Assembly: GCA_002457215.1 (NCBI GenBank)
Contig: NTJZ01000004.1
Location: 1 to 64,000 of the forward strand
Reading direction: 5' to 3'
Origin: OM182 bacterium MED-G28
Lineage (GTDB): Bacteria; Pseudomonadota; Gammaproteobacteria; Pseudomonadales; Pseudohongiellaceae
DNA: 64,000 bases
Part shown: positions 26,712-34,718 of the stretch, one piece after another
Layout of the letters: every line of letters begins with the position of its first letter
Numbering within the stretch: position 1 is the stretch's first letter
The notes under the pieces: model-generated
The model's input: the letters and a program-made list of their open reading frames with translations, nothing else
What the model was told of the DNA's origin: nothing
Databases searched by the model: none
Position numbers and translations under genes: made by a program

Positions 26712-27926
26712 TTAAGGATCTGGCACGGCATCTTCAACCGTTAATGGGTTTAAATAAGCACCATCAGTAATTCCAGTTTTTCTCATAGCTATTCCAGTCA
26801 AACATTCCTGTACGGCGCGATTAGCATTCATAACCGTGGTGTAGCCAGGATCAACTAGTGGGTTGACTTCTACCAATTCGAAACCTACTAAATTGTTCTC
26901 AGTACATAGGCCGCGTATTAAGGGGTATAGCTCTCGGGTTGTAAGTCCGCCGGGTTCTGGTGTGCCTGTGCCCGCGGCATAAGCTGGATCAAGAACGTCG
27001 ATATCAAGAGAAATGTATAAGTGTTCGGGTCCATCATTAGCTTCGGCAAGAATCCTTTCCGTAACTACGTCCCAGCCGTCGCGTTCAATCTCTACCATGG
27101 TGTGATAGCGGAAATTATTTTCTCGCATCCATTCAAAGCCTTCTTCACCAGGCCAGTAACCCCTTAATCCGACTTGGATGTAGTTTTGGCCCAGCACATG
27201 TCCTTCCTCAATTAATCTAAAGACTGGTTGAGCGTGGGAAATCAAATGCCCACTGTAGCCCTCTGATGCAGCGTCGTAATGTGCGTCGAAATGAATGACA
27301 CCAACGTTTTCCTTACCGTATATGTCAGCCACTCCGGCAACATCTGGATATTCAAGAGAGTGATCGCCGCCAATGACAATTGGAATAGCCCCGGTTGATG
27401 CTATCTCTCTAACCAGTTCTCGAACTGGTGGCATACTGCGTTCTACACTGAATCTATCGATCGGTGAATTGCCATAGTCCACAGCTTTGAGCTCGCGTTT
27501 CCAGGAAACCCCTGTGTGCATGTGGGGCAGGCCTCCGCCTCCACCAACTCCCAAACTTTCCCGGATAGCATCGGGCCCAAACGCTGCACCACGCATACCC
27601 ACGCCCATGTCTAGAGGCGCACCCAATATCGCTACGTCGACGTCACCTGCGGTTAGATCTTCAGGGTTAATCGCTATCGGTAACCCGAAGAATGTTTGTA
27701 CGCCTGAGTTGCGGAGTCTACCAGGATAGAAAGGGCCTGGTTCTCTATCGGGGTCATTAGCAGGATCTCGCAATTGGCTCCAAACATCATAAGTTGGATC
27801 ATTTGAGTTCAGCGGAATGCTCCCATTATTGCGATCAAAGATACTAGGAGTGAAATCTTGCCCAATGACTATCCAGATTGGTATTAAGGCGCAAAGCAGA
27901 ACAAAAAGTTTTTTAGTTGATGTCAT
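26712..27926 (-). CDS. Exported agmatinase/arginase family protein
   Basis: A 404-residue ureohydrolase with an N-terminal signal peptide (KLFVLLCALIPIWIVIGQ), which is unusual for this family. The binuclear manganese ligands are all present: H189 (GGDHS), D214, H216 and D218 (HFDAHYD), and D308 and D310 (SLDIDVLDP). The C-terminal signature DPAYAAGTGTPEPGGLT is intact. Agmatinases release urea from agmatine; other members act on guanidinobutyrate, formiminoglutamate or guanidine. The N-terminal 75 residues before the catalytic domain are longer than in E. coli SpeB. No ATG-proximal Shine-Dalgarno is obvious. Confidence 0.85.
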   Translation of the reverse strand: MTSTKKLFVLLCALIPIWIVIGQDFTPSIFDRNNGSIPLNSNDPTYDVWSQLRDPANDPDREPGPFYPGRLRNSGVQTFFGLPIAINPEDLTAGDVDVAILGAPLDMGVGMRGAAFGPDAIRESLGVGGGGGLPHMHTGVSWKRELKAVDYGNSPIDRFSVERSMPPVRELVREIASTGAIPIVIGGDHSLEYPDVAGVADIYGKENVGVIHFDAHYDAASEGYSGHLISHAQPVFRLIEEGHVLGQNYIQVGLRGYWPGEEGFEWMRENNFRYHTMVEIERDGWDVVTERILAEANDGPEHLYISLDIDVLDPAYAAGTGTPEPGGLTTRELYPLIRGLCTENNLVGFELVEVNPLVDPGYTTVMNANRAVQECLTGIAMRKTGITDGAYLNPLTVEDAVPDP

Positions 27927-28182
27927 CGATTTTCTCAGCCCATTGAGTGCCTGGAAGGTAAATGTCGCCTAAGTTTAGTACGTGGAATTAGGCGGGGTCC
28001 AGAGAAGCTTTGTAGTCCTTGAGGGACAGAGGCACTGGACGGAAGTAATTATCTGTGAATATTTCATTCAATCTGCCACTTATCTCCGAAGTTTGCGTAT
28101 TAACGCTCCACAATTCTGTTGGTATGAGTAGAATGCAGGGTTTCAGTATTTGTAGAAAGAGTAGCGATCAGGAGAGCAAGCT
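27927..28182. other. Intergenic region with a possible gene remnant
   Basis: This divergent gap must carry promoters for the agmatinase-like gene and the DUF305 gene. On the minus strand a frame at 28167-27988 is open, ends at TAA and reads like coding sequence (GRLNEIFTDNYFRPVPLSLK) but has no ATG or GTG start. It could be a decayed gene end or chance. Confidence 0.3.
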
Positions 28183-30681
28183 ATGAGGTTCAGTTACACC
28201 AAAATTGCATCATTGTTGTTGGTATTCTCAGGGGTGATGTCAGTGCAGAGTCTGGCCCAAGTGCCAATTATTCAGCCAGGGGCACCGGGGCAACCAGGGA
28301 GAGTAATTACAGCTGAAGAAGCTGCAGATTTGGCTGCAATTCAATATTCAGCCGGTGATGTTATGTTTTTACAGGGCATGATTTCTCATCATGCGCAAGC
28401 AATGGAAATGTCTGCGTTGGTTGATGCGCGCACAAATCGTGAGCCCATGCAATTGTTGGCTCAGCGTATTTCACTTTCACAAGAAGATGAAATTTCTATG
28501 ATGCAAGATTGGTTAGAAGAACGAGGGCTCGATGTCCCCACGACAGAGGCCCATCACTCAGATGATTTTAATTTAATGCCCGGCATGCTTAGTACCGAAG
28601 ATATGACTTTGTTGGAACAGTCAGATGGGAATGAATTTGATAGATTGTTTCTCGAATTCATGATTGAGCATCATGAGGGCGCCTTGGAAATGGTTGATAA
28701 CCTGCTGGATCAGCAAGGTGCAGCCCAAGAGCCAATTCTTTATGCGTTCACTTCTGATGTAACTTCTGATCAGAGTGCTGAAATAGATAGAATGGACTTA
28801 ATGCTTGCAGGGTTTTCGCCTGATCCTCGAGTTAATCTTTCGCCAGGATTTCGTGATGCTGGTGAAGCCGCATTAAACATGCAGTTAGTAGCCTCTCTTC
28901 CTAAGCCTGATGGGTTTTTCGACCCTGATAATCCCTCAGGCTTACCCAATAGAGCCGCATCTGAAGACGCCTTGCAGCCAGATGAAGAGCAAGAAGATTC
29001 TACAGAGGAGGAGGTGAGTTCCGAAGATGTGACTAGTGCGCTTGCGGAGACGCCTGCGGATGAAGAAGAGGAAGAAGACGAAAATGCGGATCCTCGTCCA
29101 TCTTTGTTGGAGTTTTCTAATACCGATTTGTTGTTCAGTGGCACTAACTTGGTTGCAGGAAACTATCATGGATTTAACACTTATGACCTCAGCAATCCTC
29201 GCGCACCAGAGCTTTTAAGCTCTGTGGTTTGTCCCGGTGGGCAGGGTGACGTGTCTTTGATTGGCCACCTATTAATAATGTCAGTACAAGAAACTCGTGG
29301 CCGGCTAGATTGTGGTCTAGAAGGTGTTCCAGAGCCTACTAGTCAGGATCGGATCCAGGGAATTCGAATATTCGACGTCAGTGATTTCAGCATGCCGCTT
29401 CAGGTGGGTGCAGTGCAAACTTGTCGTGGTTCGCATACTCATACGGTAGTGGGTCAGCCAGATGAAAGTAATAACGCCTATGTATACGTTTCCGGTACTT
29501 CCAGAGTTCGAGATGATGAGGAACTGGCTGGGTGTTCTAATGACTCACCTTTCGAAAATCCAGATTCAGCTTTATTTCGAATCGAGGTAATTGAGATCCC
29601 AATGGATCGCCCACAAGACGCGCGGATTGTTAATAGACCTTTTATTTTCTCTGATCCAACGAGCGGCGTCTTAGCAGGGCTTTGGGAGGGTGGAGATCAT
29701 GGCCCTGAAACTCAGCGCACCAGCGAAACCAATCAATGTCATGATATTACTACTTTCCCCGGTATCGGCTTGGCGGCTGGGGCTTGCTCTGGTAACGGTA
29801 TATTATTGGACATTTCCGACCCTTCGAATCCGGAGAGACTAGATCAGGTAATAGACCCAGGCTTTGCGTATTGGCATTCAGCGACCTTTAATAATGATGG
29901 AACCAAGGTAATCTTTACCGATGAATGGGGTGGTGGGGGCAGGCCTCGCTGTCGTGCTTTGGATCCTCTTGATTGGGGTGCCGATGCTTTTTACGACATA
30001 GTTGATGGAAAGCTCGAATTTAGGTCACATTATAAAATGCCTGCGCCGCAAACGGATACTGAAAACTGTGTTGCTCATAACGGCTCCCTGATACCGGTTC
30101 CCGGCAGGGATATTTTTGTTCAAGCCTGGTATCAAGGAGGTGTGTCAGTAGTGGATTTTACTGATTCTACCAATCCTGTGGAGATAGCTTTTTTTGACCG
30201 AGGCCCCCTGGATGAGGATGAATTAATCACTGCAGGCTATTGGTCTACATATTGGTATGGTGGTTACATTTACGGTACTGAGATTGCAAGGGGTTTAGAC
30301 GTTTTTGCATTGAACCCTAGTGACTATTTAACCGAAAATGAAATCGCTGCAGCTTCTCTGCAAGAGGCTAATTTAACGGTAAATGCACAGACTCAGGTGC
30401 AAGCGGTTTGGCCGGCAGTGCCCGTGGTAGCCCGCGCTTATATCGACCAGTTACAGCGCAGTAATGTAATCAGTAATGATCAGTTACAAGAATTGGACTC
30501 TGTCTTAAGTGAGGCTGAAAGAGCATTTTTAAGCAACTCTTCCGATAGGTCTCTTGCTAGTCAACTAAACGAACTAGCGGAAAATTTAGAAGAGCAGGGG
30601 AATGACATAAGCGGAAGAAGTAGAGCCAGATATCTTTTATTAAGTCAAAACCTTGAAGAAATGGCTAGGCAGTTACGTTAG
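28183..30681 (+). CDS. DUF305 - LVIVD repeat fusion protein, exported
   Basis: An 832-residue secreted protein with signal peptide ending SLAQ and a CAGGAGAG ribosome-binding site. Residues 55-205 are a DUF305 (ferritin-like) domain with two halves, FLQGMISHHAQAMEM (H69, H70, M74, M76) and FMIEHHEGALEMVDNLL, the methionine/histidine pattern associated with copper or metal handling. An acidic linker near 265-305 (EEEEEDEN) follows. Residues about 315-720 form an LVIVD-repeat propeller, with blades such as FNTYDLSNPRAPELLSSV, IRIFDVSDFSMPLQVG and ILLDISDPSNPERLDQV. The last 100 residues are helical. Function is unknown; both halves are widespread in extracytoplasmic proteins. Confidence 0.85.
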   Translation: MRFSYTKIASLLLVFSGVMSVQSLAQVPIIQPGAPGQPGRVITAEEAADLAAIQYSAGDVMFLQGMISHHAQAMEMSALVDARTNREPMQLLAQRISLSQEDEISMMQDWLEERGLDVPTTEAHHSDDFNLMPGMLSTEDMTLLEQSDGNEFDRLFLEFMIEHHEGALEMVDNLLDQQGAAQEPILYAFTSDVTSDQSAEIDRMDLMLAGFSPDPRVNLSPGFRDAGEAALNMQLVASLPKPDGFFDPDNPSGLPNRAASEDALQPDEEQEDSTEEEVSSEDVTSALAETPADEEEEEDENADPRPSLLEFSNTDLLFSGTNLVAGNYHGFNTYDLSNPRAPELLSSVVCPGGQGDVSLIGHLLIMSVQETRGRLDCGLEGVPEPTSQDRIQGIRIFDVSDFSMPLQVGAVQTCRGSHTHTVVGQPDESNNAYVYVSGTSRVRDDEELAGCSNDSPFENPDSALFRIEVIEIPMDRPQDARIVNRPFIFSDPTSGVLAGLWEGGDHGPETQRTSETNQCHDITTFPGIGLAAGACSGNGILLDISDPSNPERLDQVIDPGFAYWHSATFNNDGTKVIFTDEWGGGGRPRCRALDPLDWGADAFYDIVDGKLEFRSHYKMPAPQTDTENCVAHNGSLIPVPGRDIFVQAWYQGGVSVVDFTDSTNPVEIAFFDRGPLDEDELITAGYWSTYWYGGYIYGTEIARGLDVFALNPSDYLTENEIAAASLQEANLTVNAQTQVQAVWPAVPVVARAYIDQLQRSNVISNDQLQELDSVLSEAERAFLSNSSDRSLASQLNELAENLEEQGNDISGRSRARYLLLSQNLEEMARQLR

Positions 30682-30784
30682 CGACTTCTTGATAGAAGTT
30701 TAAGCGCCGGTTGATGAAATTGGTCAGTTGGGTGTGCGGCCATAGAGAAATATGTGTGCATAGTTATTAGGAGATAGAATCCTT

Positions 30785-31558
30785 ATGAACCTAGAAGGCA
30801 GAGTGGCTATCATAACGGGGGCGACTGGAGATATTGGGGTCAGCACTGCTAGAAAATTTCTAGATGAAGGCGCCAAGGTCATGTTGGCCGGTCGGTCAGA
30901 AGACAAACTTAAGGCTCTTGTCGCCGAGCTAAATAAAAATGAAAAAGTTCAATATTTTGCTGGAGATATAAGTTGTGAGTTGGATGTAAAGGCTTTGGTA
31001 GATACAACGCTTGCTAGGTTTGATCGTGTAGATGTAATGTTTGCAAATGCTGGAGCGGAAGGCACCACTAAGCCTCTGGAAGAGCAGACATTAGATGAGT
31101 TTAACTCAGTATTGAATGTCAATGTTCTAGGGGTCTGGTTGTGTATAAAGTATGCGATCAAGGCTATGAGAAAGAATAAAGGAGATTCATCAATCATAGT
31201 AACTTCGTCAGGCGCAGGAATATTAGGGTATGAAGGGGGAGGTCCTTACATAGCATCAAAACATGCAGTAAATGGCTTGGTAAAGACCGGAGCTGCCGAA
31301 TTAGCGAATTCTGGAATTCGAATTAACGCTGCAGCACCTGGCCCCATAGACAATCGAATGATGAATGATCTAGCCGCGGCGATGAACCCAGAGGACCCAA
31401 GTATAGTAAGAGCCGCTTTTGAGCAGAATATTCCAATGCTTCGTTGGGGTAAAAATGAGGAAGTCGCAAATCTGGTTGCTTTTCTTGCTTCTGATGAAGC
31501 CACTTTCTGTACTGGCGGTATATATATGGCAGATGGCGGCATGACAGCCACACTTTAG
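30785..31558 (+). CDS. SDR family oxidoreductase
   Basis: A 257-residue classical short-chain dehydrogenase. The cofactor motif TGATGDIG is at 11-18, NAG at 88-90, the catalytic serine at 141-142 and YIASK (Y155, K159) follows. An arginine at 37 (AGRSED) favours NADP(H). The C-terminal FLASDEATFCTGGIYMADGG is the usual ending of the family. The substrate cannot be predicted. It stands alone, 103 bases after the DUF305 gene, with AGGAG eleven bases before the ATG. Confidence 0.87.
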   Translation: MNLEGRVAIITGATGDIGVSTARKFLDEGAKVMLAGRSEDKLKALVAELNKNEKVQYFAGDISCELDVKALVDTTLARFDRVDVMFANAGAEGTTKPLEEQTLDEFNSVLNVNVLGVWLCIKYAIKAMRKNKGDSSIIVTSSGAGILGYEGGGPYIASKHAVNGLVKTGAAELANSGIRINAAAPGPIDNRMMNDLAAAMNPEDPSIVRAAFEQNIPMLRWGKNEEVANLVAFLASDEATFCTGGIYMADGGMTATL

Positions 31559-31911
31559 GCTAGATAATTTTTGATTGGTTAATTGATTTTGTGGGTCAGC
31601 ATAAAAAGCTATTAGTTCAAAACTTATAAAATAGGCATTGATAAGTACCTGGTACAGTGTCGCGGAAACTATTCCCACTCAACAGTAAGGATTTCTGAAA
31701 CCTTTACGCTACTTGGCTTTGAGGATATCTGAAACAAAGTGTGTTGTGGCTGTGTTGTAAACAAGTTATTTTCAATTTGCTCCCCTCCATCATTATCAAT
31801 AACTTACTATGCTCTAACTACACAGTGTGTAGTGAATTACTTGCCTTTTCTAAGGTAATTGCAACCTTTTCTAAATAATGAAGGTATATACTTTAAAATA
31901 AGGAGATATTT
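31559..31911. promoter_or_regulatory. Upstream region of the ECF sigma cassette with repeats
   Basis: This AT-rich gap carries a direct repeat AGGAT(T/A)TCTGAAAC at 31688-31701 and 31722-31735, a palindrome with seven-base arms (31817-31823 with 31827-31833) and two copies of CCTTTTCTAA. They are candidate operators for an autoregulated sigma gene, but no factor can be assigned. AAGGAG lies six bases before the ATG at 31912. Confidence 0.35.
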
Positions 31912-32322
31912 ATGGAATCAATAGCAATTATAGAAACTTTAATACCCTTATTTGAGAATTTTTTCCTGATATTTGCTGTTTTTACAATGCCAGTTCTTAT
32001 CGTTTTGATTATCTCTTACTTTGAAAATAGAACTACGGAACAATTTCATTCAACATTGCAAGAATTAATTAAAAGTGGACAAGAAGTTTCCTCGGAATTA
32101 TTGCAGAGTATTCCGGGTTATAAAAAGCAAAATGTAAAAAGGGATGATATTCGTACTGGAACCATAACCATAGGAGCAGGCTTCGGGATAGGTATATTTG
32201 GACAATTTGGTGTTGCAGAGACCTCGCTTGTCGCAATTGGGTTAATGGTTTTATCTACTGGTTTTGCATATCTTGCTTATGGTATTTACGACAAAGGTAA
32301 GAAAGTTAATGACGTTTCTTAA
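31912..32322 (+). CDS. DUF6249-like membrane protein
   Basis: A 136-residue inner-membrane protein: one helix at about 16-35, a soluble segment (NRTTEQFHSTLQELIKSGQE) and two further helices near 82-125 (GTITIGAGFGIGIFGQFGVA). This layout fits the DUF6249 family, which often precedes an ECF sigma factor gene, as here. It may act as a membrane sensor or anti-sigma partner, though no zinc-binding anti-sigma motif is present. Its TAA overlaps the next ATG by one base, so the two are translationally coupled. The gene is AT-rich. Confidence 0.72.
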   Translation: MESIAIIETLIPLFENFFLIFAVFTMPVLIVLIISYFENRTTEQFHSTLQELIKSGQEVSSELLQSIPGYKKQNVKRDDIRTGTITIGAGFGIGIFGQFGVAETSLVAIGLMVLSTGFAYLAYGIYDKGKKVNDVS

Positions 32323-32813
32323 TGGAGTCAGATGAAGAGCTAGTTAGAAGAACTCTCTCTGAAGGAAGCCATCATTTTGGGGTTTTAATACAGAGATATG
32401 CTGATTATTTATTTGGATTGGGCATGCGCTTAACTTCAGGCAATAAAGAGCTTGCCGAAGATATCTCTCAACAAGCTTTTATGAGGTCTTTTACGTATCT
32501 TAAAAGCTTTAATTCACAGAAGAAGTTTAAACACTGGCTTACCGGTATCGCAGTAAATTGTTATAAGGATTTGATTCAAAAAGAGAGTCAATACTTATCT
32601 CTAAACATAAAAGATGAACCAAATTACACGCCACATCTTGAAGGCAATACAGATTTCTTCAATCTCATTAAACCCCTCAATGAAGATGAAAAGGTTCTAT
32701 TCACACTAAAGTATGTCTACGAGTACCAAGTTAATGAAATAGCGGATTTATTAAACCAAAAATTAGGCACAGTAAAATCCAAGCTAAGTCGAGCTGTGGA
32801 GAAATTAACATGA
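32322..32813 (+). CDS. ECF-type RNA polymerase sigma factor
   Basis: A 163-residue sigma-70 family protein with a region 2 domain at about 12-75 (YADYLFGLGMRLTSGNKELAEDISQQAFMRSFTYL, abbreviated by positions 26-60) and a region 4 helix-turn-helix at about 110-160 (VFTLKYVYEYQVNEIADLL). It would direct RNA polymerase to a small regulon, probably including its own operon. It is sandwiched between two small membrane proteins with four-base or one-base overlaps, the usual setting for membrane-controlled ECF factors. Codon use is rich in A and T compared with its neighbours. Confidence 0.87.
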   Translation: MESDEELVRRTLSEGSHHFGVLIQRYADYLFGLGMRLTSGNKELAEDISQQAFMRSFTYLKSFNSQKKFKHWLTGIAVNCYKDLIQKESQYLSLNIKDEPNYTPHLEGNTDFFNLIKPLNEDEKVLFTLKYVYEYQVNEIADLLNQKLGTVKSKLSRAVEKLT

Positions 32814-33136
32814 ACCAATTAGAAACTATCCTAGAAAAAGAAAAGAGAACTTCTTATCCTCAAAGAAAGAAAGAATTATTTCGCTTTTACATAATTACCC
32901 TAATCAATCAAGAACAGGCATCTAGGAAATTTAAAAGAAAGCTGTGGATTTGGCTCTTGTTAATTACGGCTGGCTTATTCCTCTTACTCTCTCCGATAAG
33001 CGAAATGATGAACTATTTGATTCTCAATTTAAAGAATATAGATACAGTCGACATTTTTATAATGGCAGCGGTTAGTTATGGGTTCTTATTTGTTCTGATG
33101 GTATTACTCAAAAAAAGAATCGCCATTTTGAGCTAA
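32810..33136 (+). CDS. Small membrane protein coupled to the sigma factor, possible anti-sigma
   Basis: A 108-residue protein with a basic N-terminal soluble part (residues 1-45, rich in K, R and E) and two hydrophobic helices at about 46-65 and 80-100. It overlaps the sigma gene in an ATGA arrangement. Position and layout suggest a regulator of the sigma factor, but no anti-sigma motif is visible; the name is an inference from context. Confidence 0.7.
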   Translation: MNQLETILEKEKRTSYPQRKKELFRFYIITLINQEQASRKFKRKLWIWLLLITAGLFLLLSPISEMMNYLILNLKNIDTVDIFIMAAVSYGFLFVLMVLLKKRIAILS

Positions 33137-33415
33137 ATCTTGTTAAGAGAGGGGTTCAATTCCAAGTGACTTATGACAGGTAATAGTCACCTTAGTGTGC
33201 AGTAATCTGTGTAGTTCGCATTTCACAAACTCAATAATATCAATAAACTGCAAACTTAGATTTAGAAAATTGAAGCCCTGAAACCCAGTTTTTATGAGGG
33301 TTTCAGAGCCTCCCTTTATTCCAGGTCAATATTAGCCGTGAGAATACATAGTATGAATTTACCCCTGCAAACCCTTATAAACACAGGGGTTTTTTCTAAG
33401 CTGCACATTAACTAG
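33137..33415. other. Intergenic region with inverted repeats
   Basis: This gap after the sigma cassette carries a perfect nine-base inverted repeat (33278-33286 with 33298-33306) and the possible terminator at 33361-33395. A GGGGTTCAATTCC stretch near 33151 resembles a tRNA T-arm, but nothing around it folds as a tRNA. I see no gene. Confidence 0.4.
33361..33395 (+). terminator. Possible terminator of the sigma cassette
   Basis: A seven-base stem ACCCCTG/CAGGGGT (33361-33367 with 33384-33390), a 16-base loop and a T run. The long loop makes it a weak candidate. Confidence 0.4.
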
Positions 33416-33419
33416 GCAT

Positions 33420-33447
33420 AAAAAAAGGGCCACTTAGGTGACCCTTT
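33420..33447 (-). terminator. Rho-independent terminator for the minus-strand gene at 33464
   Basis: On the minus strand a ten-base stem with one G-U pair (33447-33438 with 33433-33424), a four-base loop and a run of T. It begins 17 bases after the stop codon of the downstream-ending gene. Confidence 0.85.
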
Positions 33448-33463
33448 CTAATGGAAGGTAACC

Positions 33464-34468
33464 TTAGTTTTGGGCCGCTGCTTCTGCAGCCATATTTTCC
33501 TCAGCCCGGTGTCCAGAAAGAATGTAAGTCATTCCATAATTACCTTCGTGGCAAGCATACTCGTAGATTTTATCGGGTGTTTTATCAAAGATAATTTCTC
33601 TGGTATACGGAGCCGTGTAATTGCCTGGGTCTTTAGATGTAAGTTGATACTGCAAAGCATTGTCGCCAACTCGCGTAAGTCTCTCAACGTTGACCTTTTC
33701 AACTGTACGAGGGCTAGTACTGCTTCTTTCTGAATAGTTAGTAGTTTCTACGACCAGGGTGTCTCCTTCCCACCAACCTCTAGAATCGCCGTGCCAAAGT
33801 TTTACATTAGCATCGACATGAGGGTTGTCTATTAAAGGAACGATACGAACGTCATGAGCCATCTCTTGGATAATCGCTACAGTTTGTTTGGTTTGGACAA
33901 TCTGCCAATAGCTGTTGTAACCAGCGGATAGCCGCGGCGCACCAAAAGAAACGCAACGCTCACCTAAAGGACGATCTTCCCAAGTATCTGCCGGATGTAA
34001 ACGACGATGCTCTGCTAAGTCTCTAGCGGCAGCGATCGCTTCTTCAGTTCTAGGAGGAAATTGGCCATTGGGCGGATCGATAATTTGAGAAGTACGACGA
34101 TGTATAGTTCGAGCCGCCATCCACTGTGAATCATAATTGCCAGTCGTTGGGTCATAGGAGGTAATTTCATTAGCAAAGATAGCCTGGAGTACGCCTTCGC
34201 CGAAGAGCGCATCTTCCCCCGCGCTTTCAATCTCAGTAAGGCGAGTCTGCAAAAAATTAACATCTTCGTCAGTCAAATATTCTTTATCTCCGAAGACCTC
34301 CGGTCTTTCAACAGGAGTGATGGTATTGTTCTCCCAAACGCCCTGTAAATCGGGATGCCCGTCGATAGTTCGCGGCATAGAATAGTTACTTGAATCTTGG
34401 GCGAAGGCTGCTACTGCTAGTATGGATGTGGCAATAAAGGCGCTGCAAATTTTTACTGTATTTTTCAT
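33464..34468 (-). CDS. Exported protein of the YEYACHEGNY paralogous family, copy 4
   Basis: A 334-residue secreted protein with signal peptide ending near AFAQ and an AAAGG site nine bases before the ATG. It carries the family landmarks HPDLQGVWENNTITPVERP, RCVSFGAPRLSAGYNSYWQI, HDVRIVPL, WHGDSRGWWEGDTLVVETTN and YEYACHEGNYGMTYILSG. It pairs with the copy at 9804 as a second subfamily, sharing the GYNSYWQIVQ segment that the copies at 7546 and 14382 lack. A terminator follows immediately. No function is known to me; it is not next to an NHL gene. Confidence 0.85.
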   Translation of the reverse strand: MKNTVKICSAFIATSILAVAAFAQDSSNYSMPRTIDGHPDLQGVWENNTITPVERPEVFGDKEYLTDEDVNFLQTRLTEIESAGEDALFGEGVLQAIFANEITSYDPTTGNYDSQWMAARTIHRRTSQIIDPPNGQFPPRTEEAIAAARDLAEHRRLHPADTWEDRPLGERCVSFGAPRLSAGYNSYWQIVQTKQTVAIIQEMAHDVRIVPLIDNPHVDANVKLWHGDSRGWWEGDTLVVETTNYSERSSTSPRTVEKVNVERLTRVGDNALQYQLTSKDPGNYTAPYTREIIFDKTPDKIYEYACHEGNYGMTYILSGHRAEENMAAEAAAQN

Positions 34469-34718
34469 GAAGCGTTACCTTTTTGATAGAAATTGTATTG
34501 ATCGACTGGTAGACACAATGCTCAACTAAAAGTCTACGTTAATCAAGATATCAAAAGCTTCTTTTCATACAATTCCGATTCATTTCAATCATTTCGTCTA
34601 TTCTATCAATTCGCTGGGTTTACATTTATTTTTGCTTCCGCTCGTTGTGTAATACACTGTTGATCCTCGATTTTTACCGATGAATTTATTTATTAATAAA
34701 AACAAAGGCTTAGTTTTC

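Noticed and set aside
28770-29144. Serine-rich antisense frame
   Set aside because: It mirrors the acidic linker of the DUF305-LVIVD gene and has low-complexity sequence.
33151-33180. tRNA-like T-arm GGGGTTCAATTCC after the sigma cassette
   Set aside because: The flanking bases do not pair and no D-arm, anticodon arm or acceptor end is present.
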